This document shows positions 1-11,109 of a stretch of DNA of 64,000 nt, piece after piece. The stretch's first letter is position 1, and every line of letters starts with the position of its first letter. The position numbers and the translations under genes are program-made. Origin of the DNA: Favolaschia claudopus (taxonomy: Eukaryota; Basidiomycota; Agaricomycetes; Agaricales; Mycenaceae); assembly GCA_037176885.1 (NCBI GenBank), contig JAWWNJ010000017.1, forward strand, positions 744,001 to 808,000, given 5' to 3'. The notes under the pieces are model-generated. The model worked only from the letters and a program-made list of their open reading frames with translations, had not been told where the DNA came from and ran no database searches.

Positions 1-632
1 GCGTGCGGAAAGAGATGAGGCGCAAATCTCGGGAGAAATACGGGTCTGATTGTCTTGGCCATGCGCATTGGGCCTGCCGTTGGTCGGGTATGAGAAAGGA
101 TAATACCCAACGACTGCACGTCGACGAGGGGAGCAATCCAAACTGGGTGGAAGGAAGCGGCCATGTTCCTTGCTGGATTTCAAAGGTGCCTTGACTCTTA
201 TATATCTTTCCCCCTGTGGGTTGCGCGCTGCGAATACACCCGCGTCGTGACGTATGAATTGAGTCCGCAATTTGTCCTTTGCTATTTGAAAATGGTTGTG
301 GTATGGATCTTGACCGAATTTGGCTCGTAGTCCTCGCTTTGACCGCCAACTTGAAGAAGTCACGACTTATATTATAATTCCCTTGTAATTCCCAAATAAT
401 TCCGGGATCTTCAATTCCCAGGACCCAGATTGTTGTTTTACTCTGAGCTATGTAACATATCCTGTGTACAGGTCTGTACAGATTCTATGTGTGTTTGCAT
501 ACTCTACAAAGTCCATCAAATGCAGTCCAAGAATTTCCGACGATAGCGCGACAACAAGAAAGCAATGAGACAAGGTGAGGGAGAAACTAAGATGATGGTC
601 CAGTGGCAGATTCCCCCGCCTGTTTGTTCACC
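1..632. other. Left-edge region without a recognisable gene
   Basis: No open frame longer than about 65 codons here carries a recognisable motif, and I see no tRNA. The stretch is mostly AT-moderate intergenic sequence and probably includes the 3' flank of the white-collar-2-like gene on the minus strand. Confidence 0.4.
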
Positions 633-1743
633 TTAGTCCTGCTTGGCCCATCGCAGACCACAAGCATTGCACAAGGTTTTTGGTCCGGTTGGGCCCTGCA
701 ACATTCGTGATATTGCGATTCGATACCCGTCAAGCTCACGCACGACCTTTCGCCATTCAGGAGAGTCGGTGCGTCCACAAGTGATACAAACATACTGCTC
801 GGGCGGAACAGTTTTTCTTTTGAACCTTGAGAGAATTTATATGTAAGCAGCGATTGAGATGCATGACGCGTTACCCTTTTTCTTTTTCAATTGGTCGCTG
901 TCATCCGCAGGCTTTCTGATAAGCCGGTACCGATTCTATCGCCAGCAAGTGGAGGGAAAGAGGTCATATCGTCTTCTAGGCGAGAGACCGAGGAATAGGG
1001 TACTTAGGAAGCACTGAGGTTGTCGCGTACAAAGACGTCGGAGTCGACGCATTAGATGAAGCAGGCGAGCCGGGAGAAGACGGGGGCGCCCGGGCTCTGA
1101 GCTCGGCGACCCGATATTGTAGTCGGTCGTGCTCCTCTTGAAGTTCAAGAAAGGTGTCCAACCTTCGAAACAAAATTCAACTTCACTCGCGATTAGAAGA
1201 ATAACCATACATTTCAACGTTCTTATTGGGATACGGTTTGGCTACGGCAAAAAACACCTGTGCATCTGTCTCAGTGGTCTGCACTCGCCCGTTCACCTCA
1301 AATAGTTGTTCAGGTGATGCTGGGTCAGTTGATTTAGATGGTGCGATACGAATCCGAACATAGGACGCTGCCATGGGATCTCCAGTCCGAAGGGAATCTT
1401 GAAAAGCCTGGATAAAGCCATCCTTGTCTTCGGCTGCGTGCGATATCTGTGCTCTGAAAATTGCCGACTTTGACGAGTAACTCACCGTTGAGAGGTCGGC
1501 AAAGTCGTAATCAATCAGATCAGCGTCGCTCCAGCCCAAGAGTGCTTTGAGACCGTTTCCGCAGTACAGCACTTTGCCTAGAGGAGAGAGAACTAGGAGC
1601 AGAACGTCGACCAACTCTGTGATGACCAGATCGGCCCAACGCTTGCGTTTACCGAATTCAAAGTTTGGGCCAGCGGTGGGGGAAGTAGGGACGAGTTTCC
1701 TGACTCCATTCCAGAGGACATGGGGGAGCAAGACAAGGAGCAA
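633..1743 (-). CDS. wc-2: White-collar-2-like PAS/GATA zinc-finger protein (start unresolved)
   Basis: WC-2 proteins pair with the blue-light photoreceptor WC-1 and bind light-responsive promoters in the nucleus. Seen here: a PAS domain beginning near a KRKRWADLV motif, with [12 protein letters not shown] and [18 protein letters not shown] intron (donor GTATGG near 1212) leads into [16 protein letters not shown], a typical post-PAS helix. A GATA-type zinc finger closes the protein: [14 protein letters not shown], then a 48-nt intron, then [18 protein letters not shown], ending at a TAA at 633-635. The 5' end is unclear: the PAS frame has no ATG before an upstream stop, while an ATG at 1719-1721 opens a frame shifted by one base. 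The join between the helix exon and the finger exon also does not phase cleanly. Either a small exon was missed or there is a 1-nt error. The family call is firm; the exact model is not. Confidence 0.75.
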
Positions 1744-1878
1744 ATTAACAGACTTTATTAAAAGATTAATGACGGTAGCGTAGTGGGGGCGAGACGGGGA
1801 CAGTCTGAATGTTGTGACACCTTGGATCGGATCGGCGGTTGCCGTGAGTCATGATATCTCATGATAATATTGATATGG

Positions 1879-1901
1879 ACGCGTCGCGTCACAGCTGTGA
1901 C
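1879..1901. promoter_or_regulatory. ACGCGT box next to a 14-bp GTCACA-GC-TGTGAC palindrome
   Basis: ACGCGT at 1879-1884 is followed by a perfect palindrome, GTCACAGCTGTGAC, at 1888-1901. Both lie in the short divergent promoter between the wc-2-like gene and RPA1. ACGCGT is the yeast MluI cell-cycle box (MCB) that drives S-phase genes, which would suit RPA1. Use in this organism is inferred from position and from recurrence elsewhere in the window. Confidence 0.5.
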
Positions 1902-1988
1902 CACCTTTCTCTCCTTTCCCCACCTCGTCGTCTCCCACAACAGACGGCCCACCACTTGTTCATATCCGCGTATACGTTCAACGCTATT

Positions 1989-4262
1989 ATGGTTCAACTC
2001 ACCGCGGGTAGCTGCATTGGCTTACACAACGCAGCTCCCGATGACACGTCCCTCTTCGACGCGACCCACACTCTCCAGCTTCTCTCCGTCAGGAGTGTCA
2101 ACGCCAACAACGCCGCCCAGCGCGCTGGATAGATATCGCATCATTGTCTCCGATGGAGAGCATTTTCATTCAAGCCATGCTTGCCACCCAGCTCAATCAC
2201 CTCGTCAAGGAGGAGCAGATTAAGAAAAACACGATCTCAATGTCACGAAAATGACCTGCAATTTCGTGCAGGAAAAACGGATCAGTTTGACGTATACCAG
2301 TCCTTTGTGACGCGCTCATCTTGCTTTACAGGCTCCTCATCATTCTCGGGATGGATGTCGTCGAGCAGATGGTGGATAAAATCGGCAATCCGGTCACTCT
2401 GACCCCAGAGGCGGGTCAGAACCAGGCTGCGGCTACGCCAACCACCTCCACGTCCGCTCAGCAAACTCCCGCTCCTGCTCCTGCACCGGCTGCTCCTCCT
2501 CCCCAACGGCAACAGACTTCATCCTCTAGCAACCGCGGTTCAGTTTACCCTATCGAAGGCCTGAGCCCTTACCAGAACAACTGGACCATCAAAGCGCGCG
2601 TCACCCAGAAGAGCGAAATGAAGCACTACGCTACTGCTAAAGGCGAAGGTCAACTCTTCAGCGTGACTCTGATGGACGAGACTGGGGAGATCAAGGCGAC
2701 AGCGTTTAATGCAGTTGCCACTGACCTGTTCAATAGGCTCCAGGAGGGAAAAGTGTACTTCATCTCACGTGCCCGAGTCAACATCGCCAAAAAACAGTTT
2801 TCTCACCTCAACAACGAATATGAATTGGGATTCGAGAAAAACAGCAAATAGAAGAGGTATGTTCTAGGCAACGTCCCCTTGTCCAACCTTCCCCTCATCT
2901 TCTTTTTTAACAGTGTCTCGACACTTCAAACGTACCCAGCATCAAGTATAATTTTGTCGAGCTCGGAAACTTAGAGAGCCAACCGAAGGACTCGACTTGT
3001 GGTATGTTCGATTCTGATTCGATTGCATCAGACTTATTCTGGATGTAGATGTGCTTGGCGTCGTCAAAGATGTCGGGGAATGCAGCGAGATCACATCCAA
3101 GGCCACGAACAGAACGGTAAATACTATGATCACTCGAAACCTGGGTTCTGGAACTTACATCCCACTGTGGTAAGATCACGAAACGCGAGCTCACTCTCGT
3201 CGACAAGTCAGAGTATTCTGTTCGTATGACTCTGTGGGGAAAGCAAGCCGAAAATTTCAGTTCGCCTGGCTCCGTTATCGCGTTCAAAAGTGTCAAGGTT
3301 GGAGATTATGGAGGTTTGAACATCATTGTTTTGCAGCTAGCATATTCAACTCACCTTCATTTTTTCCCACTTTTCTTAGGACGGTCTCTCTCTTTCTTCA
3401 GCTCAAGCACCATGTCCATCAACCCTGACATTCCAGATGCACATGTGTTGCGAGGTTGGTACGATGAACTGGGCAACAGCACCAGCTATCGAGCGCACCA
3501 ATCCTCCGGCGGTTCTGGAAGCGGCACAGGGGGGACTGGCTTCCAGCGAAGCCAGATCCGTAGTCTCCACGACGTCAAAGCCACATCGTTGGGCTCAAAC
3601 GAGACTGAAAGCACATACTTCTCCACACGCGCTACGATCGTTTTCATGAAACCTGAATCGCTATGGTACCCCTGCTTGCCAGAAGACCGACTGCAGCAAG
3701 AAGGTCACTGACGATGGCAACGGTGGATGGCGGTGCGAGAAGTGCAACCAGAGCTGGCCCCGACCCAAATACCGGTAAGTTCATTTTGGTTTGGCCTGGA
3801 ACATTCATCGTTTACTGATATCTTTTGCAAAGTTATATCATGGCTATGGCGTGCTCTGATCATTCGGAACAAGCATGGCTCCAAGGGTTCAATGAAGTGG
3901 AGAGACTGTCTTCGGAAAGACGGCGGATGAACTCCATGATCTCAAGGTTGGAGCGATAGTTTCGTCGTTCGTTCTTTGTTGACGATTCATTTCATGTAGG
4001 AGGTGAACGAGGCAGCGTTCAACGAAGTGATGTCAGAATCGACTTGCAAGACGTACAACTTCCTATGTCGCGACCCGAATGGACGAGTATAATGTACGCA
4101 GAGGACATTCATTGACTAGGTGCTCGACTAACTGTGGGTTTCTAGGGTCAGAGTCGTGTGCGTTACGGGATTGTTAGAATACACCCCATCGACTACAAGG
4201 AGGAGGCGAAGGCTCTGCGTGATATGTTGCTCAATTCGCCATGGGGCCAGACTGCGGTTTAG
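1989..4262 (+). CDS. RFA1: Replication protein A 70-kDa subunit (RPA1/RFA1), with several apparent frameshifts
   Basis: The large subunit of the heterotrimeric single-strand DNA-binding complex used in replication, repair and recombination. Seen in order: N-terminal MVQLTAGSC with the DRYRIIVSDG and QAMLATQLNHL motifs; a Pro/Ala/Thr linker; YPIEGLSPYQNNWTIKARVT opening DNA-binding domain A; KVYFISRARVNIAKKQF; domain B with RELTLVDKS and MTLWGKQAE; FFSSSTMSINPDI; then domain C with a four-cysteine zinc motif (ACQKTDC, WRCEKCNQSW) and a C-terminal RVRYGIVRIHPIDY. At least seven introns splice cleanly with GT..AG. The frame must nevertheless shift by one base near 2121, 2167, 2240, 2847, 3672, 3900 and 4070 to keep the conserved protein. 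So this is either sequence error or a young pseudogene. The family call is secure. Confidence 0.85.
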
Positions 4263-4617
4263 ATACTAGACAATTGATGATCCATGATCCATTTTCCTAC
4301 TTGCTGTACTATGTAATACCTTTTCCTATCGATTCATTGTATCTGACCCCAATTACATTACACCGGAAAGCCCGAAAGGCTTTCTGTCGACGCTCATCTC
4401 CATCGCAGTGCAGCTTAAGCGCATGCACAATACACGATATCAACAAATCACCATATGCATGCCTATTTGTAAAAATGCTCCACGCTGGTCTCTACCTTCT
4501 CATACTCGCGTTTTACGGCGTCTGCTATCTTTTCAGAAGTGGTTTCCTCGTGAGGGACATGTCATGAACAAAGCTAGCCGCTTCAGCGAACATTAGTACG
4601 AGACTGAACCATCATGC
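4263..4617. other. Convergent intergenic region
   Basis: This lies between the 3' ends of RPA1 (+) and the proline-rich gene (-). A strong minus-strand donor (GTACGT, just below 4640) suggests that the proline-rich gene may have one more small exon here, ending near 4570. Nothing else is recognisable. Confidence 0.35.
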
Positions 4618-5889
4618 TCAGACGTACCTTGCTCGAGGACCCCCTGCGATGTGAGAGTGAGCGAGTGCGATGAGAGGAAAGGGAAAGTTAACCAATACTG
4701 TACCTTGTTTCTTCTCTTCCGGCTGAAGCGCACCACTTATCTTGTCAACTAAACCTGAAACACCGCCCTCCTCTTTACTCTCACCCTCGTTGCCCAGCAT
4801 CCCGCTCAGCTTGTGTACCAAGCCGTGCTGTTCCCGTTCCGGCTTCGGGTGTTCCCTGCCAGGCAAAACGCCATGCCCGAGAGCAGTGATCTTGTCAGTC
4901 AAACGCTCTGTGGGCGGGGGAGATGGGTCTTTATAGAGATGGCTCAAGAGGCCAGCTGGTTTCGGCGGCGGTGTAGGAGGCGCGGTGAGCCCGATTTTCT
5001 CTAGGAGGGTTTCGTGGTGTGGTGGGGGAGGAGGCGGGGTTTTCCAGCCGGCTCGCAGGTTATCGAGGAGGTTAGTCTCGGGCGGGGGTGCTGGCTCCTC
5101 TTGTTCGTGCCGTATCTTCTCAAGGAGTCCGTGGTGTTTGGGGGGTAAAGGCGGAGGTGGTGGGGATTGGTGCTCGAGCCCCAGTTTCTCGAGGATGCCC
5201 TCGTGCTTTGGGGGTGTGGAGTCTGGTGGGGGGGGCGCGGGTGAGTGATGATCTAGGATTTTTTCGAGGACACCCTCGTGCTTCGGAGGAGCAGGCGGCG
5301 GAACGGGATGGCTCTTGTGCTCGAAGCCGATCTTTTCGAGGAGGGTTTCGGGCTGAGCATTGGCCACCGGCGGAGGCGGAGTTACGGAAGGTGTGAGGGA
5401 CAGTAGCCCCAATTTGTCCAGAAGGCCTTCGCGCTTTGGAGGGGGCGGAGGTGTATCCGGTGGTGGAGGCGGTGGATGCCGCTCCAATCCCAATTTCTCG
5501 AGAACACTCTCATGCTTGGGCACGGGAGTTGCAGGAGGCGGAGGGGCGTCATGTTCGAGCCCCAATTTGTGCAAGATCCCCGTGGATGGTGGGGGTGGGG
5601 GTGGGGGGAGCACAGCAGAATGCTCGTGTGCGAGGCCAATTTTCTCTAGTATACCATCGTGCTTCGCCGCCTGAGGAAGAGCGGGAGGTGGGGGAGGAGC
5701 GGGTATCTCGTGTCCCGTAAGTCTATCGATAATGCTCGGATGCGGCTTGGACAGAGGCGCCAAGGCCGGGTCGGTAGCCAGTTGTTTCTCTTCAGAGTGT
5801 CCGAGAACCTTGTCCAGAAGAGATTCATGCGGTACAGGAGCTGGCTCTGCTGGCTTATCTTCCTTCTTGCGATGGCTTGACGAATCCAT
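4618..5889 (-). CDS. Proline-rich protein with about 16 short LLEKLG-type modules
   Basis: I do not recognise this gene as a named family. The 423-residue frame starts MDSSSHRKKEDKPAEP and consists of a repeating pattern: a charged His/Lys start, then a short amphipathic helix-like core such as HEGILEKLGLEH, HETLLEKIGLTA or REGLLDKLGLLS, then a run of four to eight prolines. I count about 16 cores over residues ~22-400. The polyproline is lost after residue ~310, where modules continue as HGLVHKLSGMLG and VSGLVDKISGAL. There is no signal peptide or membrane segment. A 60-nt in-frame GT..AG segment near the C-terminus may be an intron, and a further GTACGT donor means the last residues are uncertain. 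Such an array would suit a multivalent scaffold for SH3/WW/profilin or helix-binding partners; that is inference. The gene is divergent from MIC10, 266 bp away. Confidence 0.7.
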   Translation of the reverse strand: MDSSSHRKKEDKPAEPAPVPHESLLDKVLGHSEEKQLATDPALAPLSKPHPSIIDRLTGHEIPAPPPPPALPQAAKHDGILEKIGLAHEHSAVLPPPPPPPSTGILHKLGLEHDAPPPPATPVPKHESVLEKLGLERHPPPPPPDTPPPPPKREGLLDKLGLLSLTPSVTPPPPVANAQPETLLEKIGFEHKSHPVPPPAPPKHEGVLEKILDHHSPAPPPPDSTPPKHEGILEKLGLEHQSPPPPPLPPKHHGLLEKIRHEQEEPAPPPETNLLDNLRAGWKTPPPPPPHHETLLEKIGLTAPPTPPPKPAGLLSHLYKDPSPPPTERLTDKITALGHGVLPGREHPKPEREQHGLVHKLSGMLGNEGESKEEGGVSGLVDKISGALQPEEKKQGTVLVNFPFPLIALAHSHIAGGPRARYV

Positions 5890-6155
5890 GGTGAGGGTAT
5901 GCGGTCAACTTGAAGCCAAGATGTTGTCATATCGGTCACATTTTGGCTCCATTAGAGCGAAAGTAACCCAAGAGCGCCCAGACGTCGGATCCGGAGTAGA
6001 CAGAGCGGTAGGCATCCAGCAGGTCCATTAGTCGCTAATACCTGGAAGACACGCAGTTTGCTGGTGAAGGAAAGAAACAAGATTATTGACTAAAATTCTT
6101 GACCCTAACCTGAGCGTCAAACATTGGAACAAAACACCTGCTTCTTCAAGCCGTC

Positions 6156-6648
6156 ATGTCGACGCCCAAACCTCCGTCCAGCGAAGACCTTCTCGGTCAA
6201 AAGGTACGGTGCAGAACCTTCAATAACTCTATCTGAGCCCTATTTTCCTATGCAGTATGACCGCTGTTGTGCGTGGTTCAAGCATCCATTCGTTCACGAT
6301 TCCTAACTGACCCGGTTGTATCAGTGGCCGATTTCTTGGTGAAGGCGTATGCTTCTTGCGTTATTTCAACACGACGACGGTACATCTGACATGATTCCGA
6401 ACTTGCAGTGGTGTAGGCTTCAGCGCTGGCGTCGTTCTATCTGTTGTATTATTCCGACGTTCGTGTCTGTCCACCCTGCTCGCGAGACACCAAGTAACTC
6501 ATTCGCTCTAGGCCGCACATGGCCAATCGCACTCTCTACTGGTTTCGGCGCCGGGATCGCATACGCGGACTGTGATCGGTCGTTCAACCCTGCTCGCATA
6601 CCCGGAACGCGAATTATCTCTCAGCTTCCCGGAACAGAAGGGAAATAG
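6156..6648 (+). CDS. MIC10: MICOS complex subunit Mic10
   Basis: Small mitochondrial inner-membrane protein whose oligomers bend cristae junctions. The spliced protein is about 85 residues: MSTPKPPSSEDLLGQKYDRC, then a first hairpin segment (ADFLVKAGVGFSAGVVLSVV), LFRRR, and a second segment (TWPIALSTGFGAGIAYADC) followed by DRSFNPA. This is the Mic10 pattern of two glycine-rich transmembrane segments joined by a short basic loop. Four introns of about 45-65 nt are needed. The donor inside CGAC|GTTCGTG, rather than the later GT, keeps frame into RTWPIAL. The start is the first ATG, with a compact 5' UTR, and the stop is TAG at 6646-6648. Length and topology match the family. Confidence 0.85.
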
Positions 6649-6888
6649 ACCACTTGCACTACCTGGCTATCTAGTCGACTCATTGCCCGTACACGGCTGG
6701 CCATGTATATTAAACCAGTGCCATTCGCTGCAAAATAATAGAGGGTTGACGGGCTGCCCAACGATGAAAACGGACGTTGTGAATCACAGATGAAAACCAC
6801 ACGAAAAGCTACAAAGTTCAGTGAGTGCGAAAATACAAACGAGTGTTAATGTTCTTCTACAAAATCCAACGCTCTATCCCTCCATATG

Positions 6889-9102
6889 CTATTTCACCGA
6901 CGATCCAACCATGCGTTTATGCACTCCAAAAACGGGCCGCGTGAATGGCGAAGCGGGCGACGTGAAGCCCTCTCCATTCATACCAACCGTGAGTCGCGGG
7001 GTCGTACTATCCTCGACGAATAAATCCCTCGCGTCGTCCGACTCGTTGACGTCAGGGAACGAAGGGTACAGGGCTGCTACAATTGCGAGCGGATCCGTAA
7101 GGCGCATTTGTGCGAGTCGCACTGCACTCGTGGTCCTGAATCCTGGCGTTCGGAAAAACCTTGAGCGCAGGCGGGCGGCCCAGACGTATATCCCGCCTGC
7201 GGTGAAGGCGTATGCGTAAAGGAGGAAGATATATACGATGACGGGCGCAAGCGGGTATTTGCCGAAGAGTTCCGGATGGTGAGAGCTGGCCTGAGTATGT
7301 TCTGTGGACCTCTGCAGAGTCCCAGCAAAGAGCGCCAATGTGAGATGCGCCATTTCCTTGTCCATTGCTGAGAGCGCAGTGGAGACCTCCGGTTGGGACA
7401 GCATGGTGCCCTTGCTGGATATTAGAGACGTATAACTTGAGAAAGCAAGTCAAAAACCTGGAGATTGGCTAGCAGCTGAAGATTCCCCGCCTGTGACAGA
7501 AGGCCGCCTTGCATAATTGCCGCGAAATTTGGGTTGGCAAGCACAGGACCGTCGTTGCCGATATCGCTATAATTTCCTTCGCCGTCGTGCCTGAGCGCCA
7601 GGTTATAGTACGTTAGATTACACGAAGCCCAAGCAGCGACGCCGCCGTTCGTTTGGATCGCTGCAGGGCTTGCTGGACTGACGAGGACATTCCCACTCGA
7701 GTTGCTCCAATATAGCTGCACGCGTACGCTCTGTGGGTTTGCTGCGGGCTCGGTGATAGCTAGAACCGACGTGACAGGTAGCGCGGCTGGGATAGCACTC
7801 GGTGCGGATGAGTGGGCGCTGGCGGAGGACGAAGGAGCGCTACTAGCGGATGTATTCCCTCCAATGGCCAAAGGAAATCCAGCGGCAAGCGGGTATCCGG
7901 GACATTGCGCGTGCGACGCCGTAGTGCAATTCGGTGTCAAACTGGCACACTGGGCTCGCACTCCGAAAGAGGGTGTTTCGTAGATGAGCGAGGGGTCCTG
8001 CAATGAGGGAACAACAGCTGCTACTCCTGACGCATTGTCGAGATTGACGATGGAAAAGGGGGCAGTCGAGTCGTTGGCTGCGATAGCGAGTCCTGTTTGA
8101 ATTACCCATGGCGCGTCGGATGCCCAACCCCGATTGTTGTTGAGGCAGGCATTCGAGGTAGTACAAACCGACTCGTTGAATGCAAGGCGGACTGGAGAGA
8201 TTCTGTCGTTGCTCGTAACAGTCAGTTGTACAATGGATGATGCGCCGTGGAGCCATATATCAGCAAGTCTGGGCGGTAACGGTAAGAGATGAATTTAGAG
8301 TCGCATTTGAGGACGTACATCAGTGAGTAAGAGAGCCCAAAGATGAGTACTGTCAGCATGAGCGTGAGGTGGAAGGCACGAGGGAATCGGACAGTCTGCC
8401 GCCACTGTCTAGAGTGCCTCGCTGCTTGAAAAATAGACGCGATGTTCGGGGATGAGAGCATTTTGACCATGTGGGCATACCTTGAAATAATCCTTGAGTG
8501 GGGAGTTATGTTGTATGCAGAGATTGCGACTTACTGGAGAGGTGTAGGTTGGGCGGGACGTGACTGCCGTGGAAACTCTTGTTCGCTGAGCCAAGTTCCT
8601 GCCACACAGTATGCTGCAACATAAATGAGAAAAGGGACACTGATGGAAACTAAATGTGTCTATTGGAATATATTGTGAGTCCTCAATGAAACACGGAAAC
8701 CCTTCAACGCACAGAGACAGTGGAGATAGTCAGTCCGACCAGCGTGTTAGTGCCGATTTCAGAAACCACTATGGCTTCCGATATTCCGGAATCGTGGACT
8801 CGGCGCATTGCTACGAGGTACAGCAGCAAAACAGTTGCCATTGCAAACGTTACGAGCGCTATGATGAGAGCAGGGAGGGGGAAAATCCATCGAAGTCTTC
8901 CGTTAGACGGAGCGGGCTTGGGCTGCTTGAAAGTGAGCTCTCTTCTCGCATTCCAGCGCGACCTATCGAAGAACGGCGACTGGGCCCTATTGAAAAACGG
9001 AGAGGATTGATGTTTCCGCAGAGGCGTGAGGATGTCTGGAGCATCGGGCAAAGCCTTGTCGCTGCTCAAGGGGTATTTTAACATCGACGAGGCGGCCGAC
9101 AT
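6889..9102 (-). CDS. Uncharacterised multi-pass membrane protein
   Basis: I cannot name this gene. It starts at an ATG (9100-9102) with MSAASSMLKYPLSSDKALPD and a Pro/Arg-rich cytosol-like N-terminus. Hydrophobic segment 1 follows (WIFPLPALIIALVTFAMATV), and after an intron segment 2 (LTLMLTVLIFGLSYSLMYVL). A long Ser/Ala-rich loop comes next, with paired cysteines (RAQCASLTPNC, HAQCPGYPL) and N-glycosylation sequons, which suggests an extracellular or luminal domain. A third hydrophobic segment (VIVYIFLLYAYAFTAGGIYVW) leads to a tail ending near 6889. Three or more introns are required; the exon joins around 8480-8700 were not resolved. The topology resembles uncharacterised Agaricomycete membrane proteins. 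Function unknown. Confidence 0.6.
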
Positions 9103-11109
9103 CGAGTCTCAGTCTGAGGGGGCAGACGACCGGGAGGGAGGTTAGAAACCTTGCTGTTGCGCAAAATTTTGCTCGGGTCAACGGTTGATAAGTGAAATCT
9201 TAGCGAAGCACACAGTAGGATCGACTCATGGGCGGTGAGATATGAGGGCATGGAAGGCACAAGCATGAGAACGGTGGTCGGAGACGCATCAGAAATATCA
9301 GAGTTCAGAACTCAGTTCATTTTCAGCATTTCAGCGGTTAGTGGTGACAGTCCCTAGATCTTGATAGTACAAGACGTTTTCCCCCCAGGATTAGTATTAT
9401 CCTGGCCGTCGACGGTGCTCAAACATCGGGCCTGCTTGTCCCGGCAGCAAGCAAGAGTGAAAGAGGCAAAGTGCTGATGCTGTGCCGAATCGCCGATCAA
9501 CAGGCCGAACGGCGATCTCAACTCTTCCCTTCCATCTTCGTCGTGCAACCCACAAGACCAGGGGCTACAACTGGGCTACAAGAACAGAATCCACGCGATT
9601 ATCTTGCGACTCGACTCCGGCTTTGTCTTGAGCATGTTGCTCAGGGGACTGCACAGGAACTCAGGCGGTCTTGCCGGTCGCTGCTGTGCACCCAGCTCGT
9701 ATACCACGACGCGTATGCAGGCGCGCGCATGAATCGCCCGATAATCCCTTCGTCGACACCTTCATTATTGTGAATTCGACAAGTTTCCTCCTGTTCCGAT
9801 CTCCACATCTTAGGTGTCCGATGGCCAAAATTGGGCAAAATCTTTATATAGGACCAGGTCCTCGAGAGCGACTGTCTTCCCATCGACCGGAGTCAAGTCT
9901 GGTGTACGAGACTGTGCGAAATTTCAATTAAATGGTCAACATCCAAGTTGGACATCGAAACTGCCGCTCGACCCCCCATTTCAATGCCAGCCTTTTATTG
10001 ATGAACTCCTTCTGAATCAGTGACTGATTGAAAGCGGAAGCAACTTTTCAGGGATTTGGCACCGGCGATTCGATGAAAAACCTGCAAGATGAATTTATAT
10101 TCCTCTGATCCGCTGACAGCCAGCGTCAACATGGCTAGATTGAAGTACATTGACACTACTTATGACTGGGACGCGTGTCTCTATAGTTCAATTTTCTCGC
10201 CTTGCTCCGTCGACGACCGCTCGTCATTTTCTCGAGTAATCTGTTCCATGTTGACTGGTTGTCTGACGACTCCATAAATTTCCCTCTTCGTGCCTCGGGC
10301 CGCCAGCTTGCCCAAGGTCGCCGACTCTTCGCTTGCCAACGTCTGTTATCTGGTACTCATGTGTAGCACCTTTCAACGGTCTTTTGTTTCGCAAATTATC
10401 ATCTACTCTTGCTCTGCCGGCCGCGTCAATCGTGTCGTTTGGCTTTGGTTCCCCTCCCTGGCCTGACTATAGTTGGTCGTCGCTTTTTGGAAGAATCGCT
10501 CACGGCATGATGTCCCAGGTGCAGCCGACGTGGACGGCTCGTCCATTGAACGCCATGGCTCGCGGCTTCGGTAATCCTATCTCTTTACTTTGTATACTTC
10601 TCCCCCCATATCCCCCTGCTCTTTTTTTTTTTTGCTTCGAATTGTTTGCTCACTTCTGCATACCCATTCTTACTTCATCTCAAAGCATACCCCATATACT
10701 CTTTCCTTGTTCAGTCTGTATGCTCGCAATGCACATAGCCCATTTTTTGGCCAGTGCCACTGTATATATCCATTTGCCATTCCCTTGAAAAGGCTCAAGG
10801 AACTCAGCAAACAAACCTGAGGCTTCGTGGCTATCGATTCCAGTTTATAGACACGTAGATCCGTTGTTTGAGGCTATGGAACGCTCCTCGACGCGTAGAA
10901 ACCATTTTGGGAAGGTCGACGTTGCGTTGCCAAGTTGGGTCGACGTGACCGTGTGACGAATTGCCATCTTGCGGAAACAAAAAGCTATCGTTCTTGAATT
11001 TGTACTTTTACCGTCCCCAGTATACCGCCGAACGCGACTCTCTACGCTTCTTACGTTCCCCTGTACTTTGCTCGCTGTCTGACGCGCCCGACGCGTCGAT
11101 TCTCGATTT
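9103..11109. other. 2-kb region without a supported gene
   Basis: Only short overlapping frames occur here. A pyrimidine-rich stretch with a T run at about 10610-10640 resembles a fungal 5' leader or promoter for the downstream gene. A frame at 10510-10788 starting MMSQVQPTW has a hydrophobic but low-complexity continuation through that same stretch; I do not call it. Confidence 0.4.

Noticed and set aside
4742..5880. Gly/Ser-rich frames on the plus strand opposite the proline-rich gene
   Set aside because: They are mirror frames of polyproline codons (GGN repeats) and have no splice or start support.
10333..10820. Hydrophobic frame MPTSVIWYS.. / MMSQVQPTW..
   Set aside because: Runs through a pyrimidine-rich promoter-like tract; the apparent hydrophobicity comes from T/C runs.
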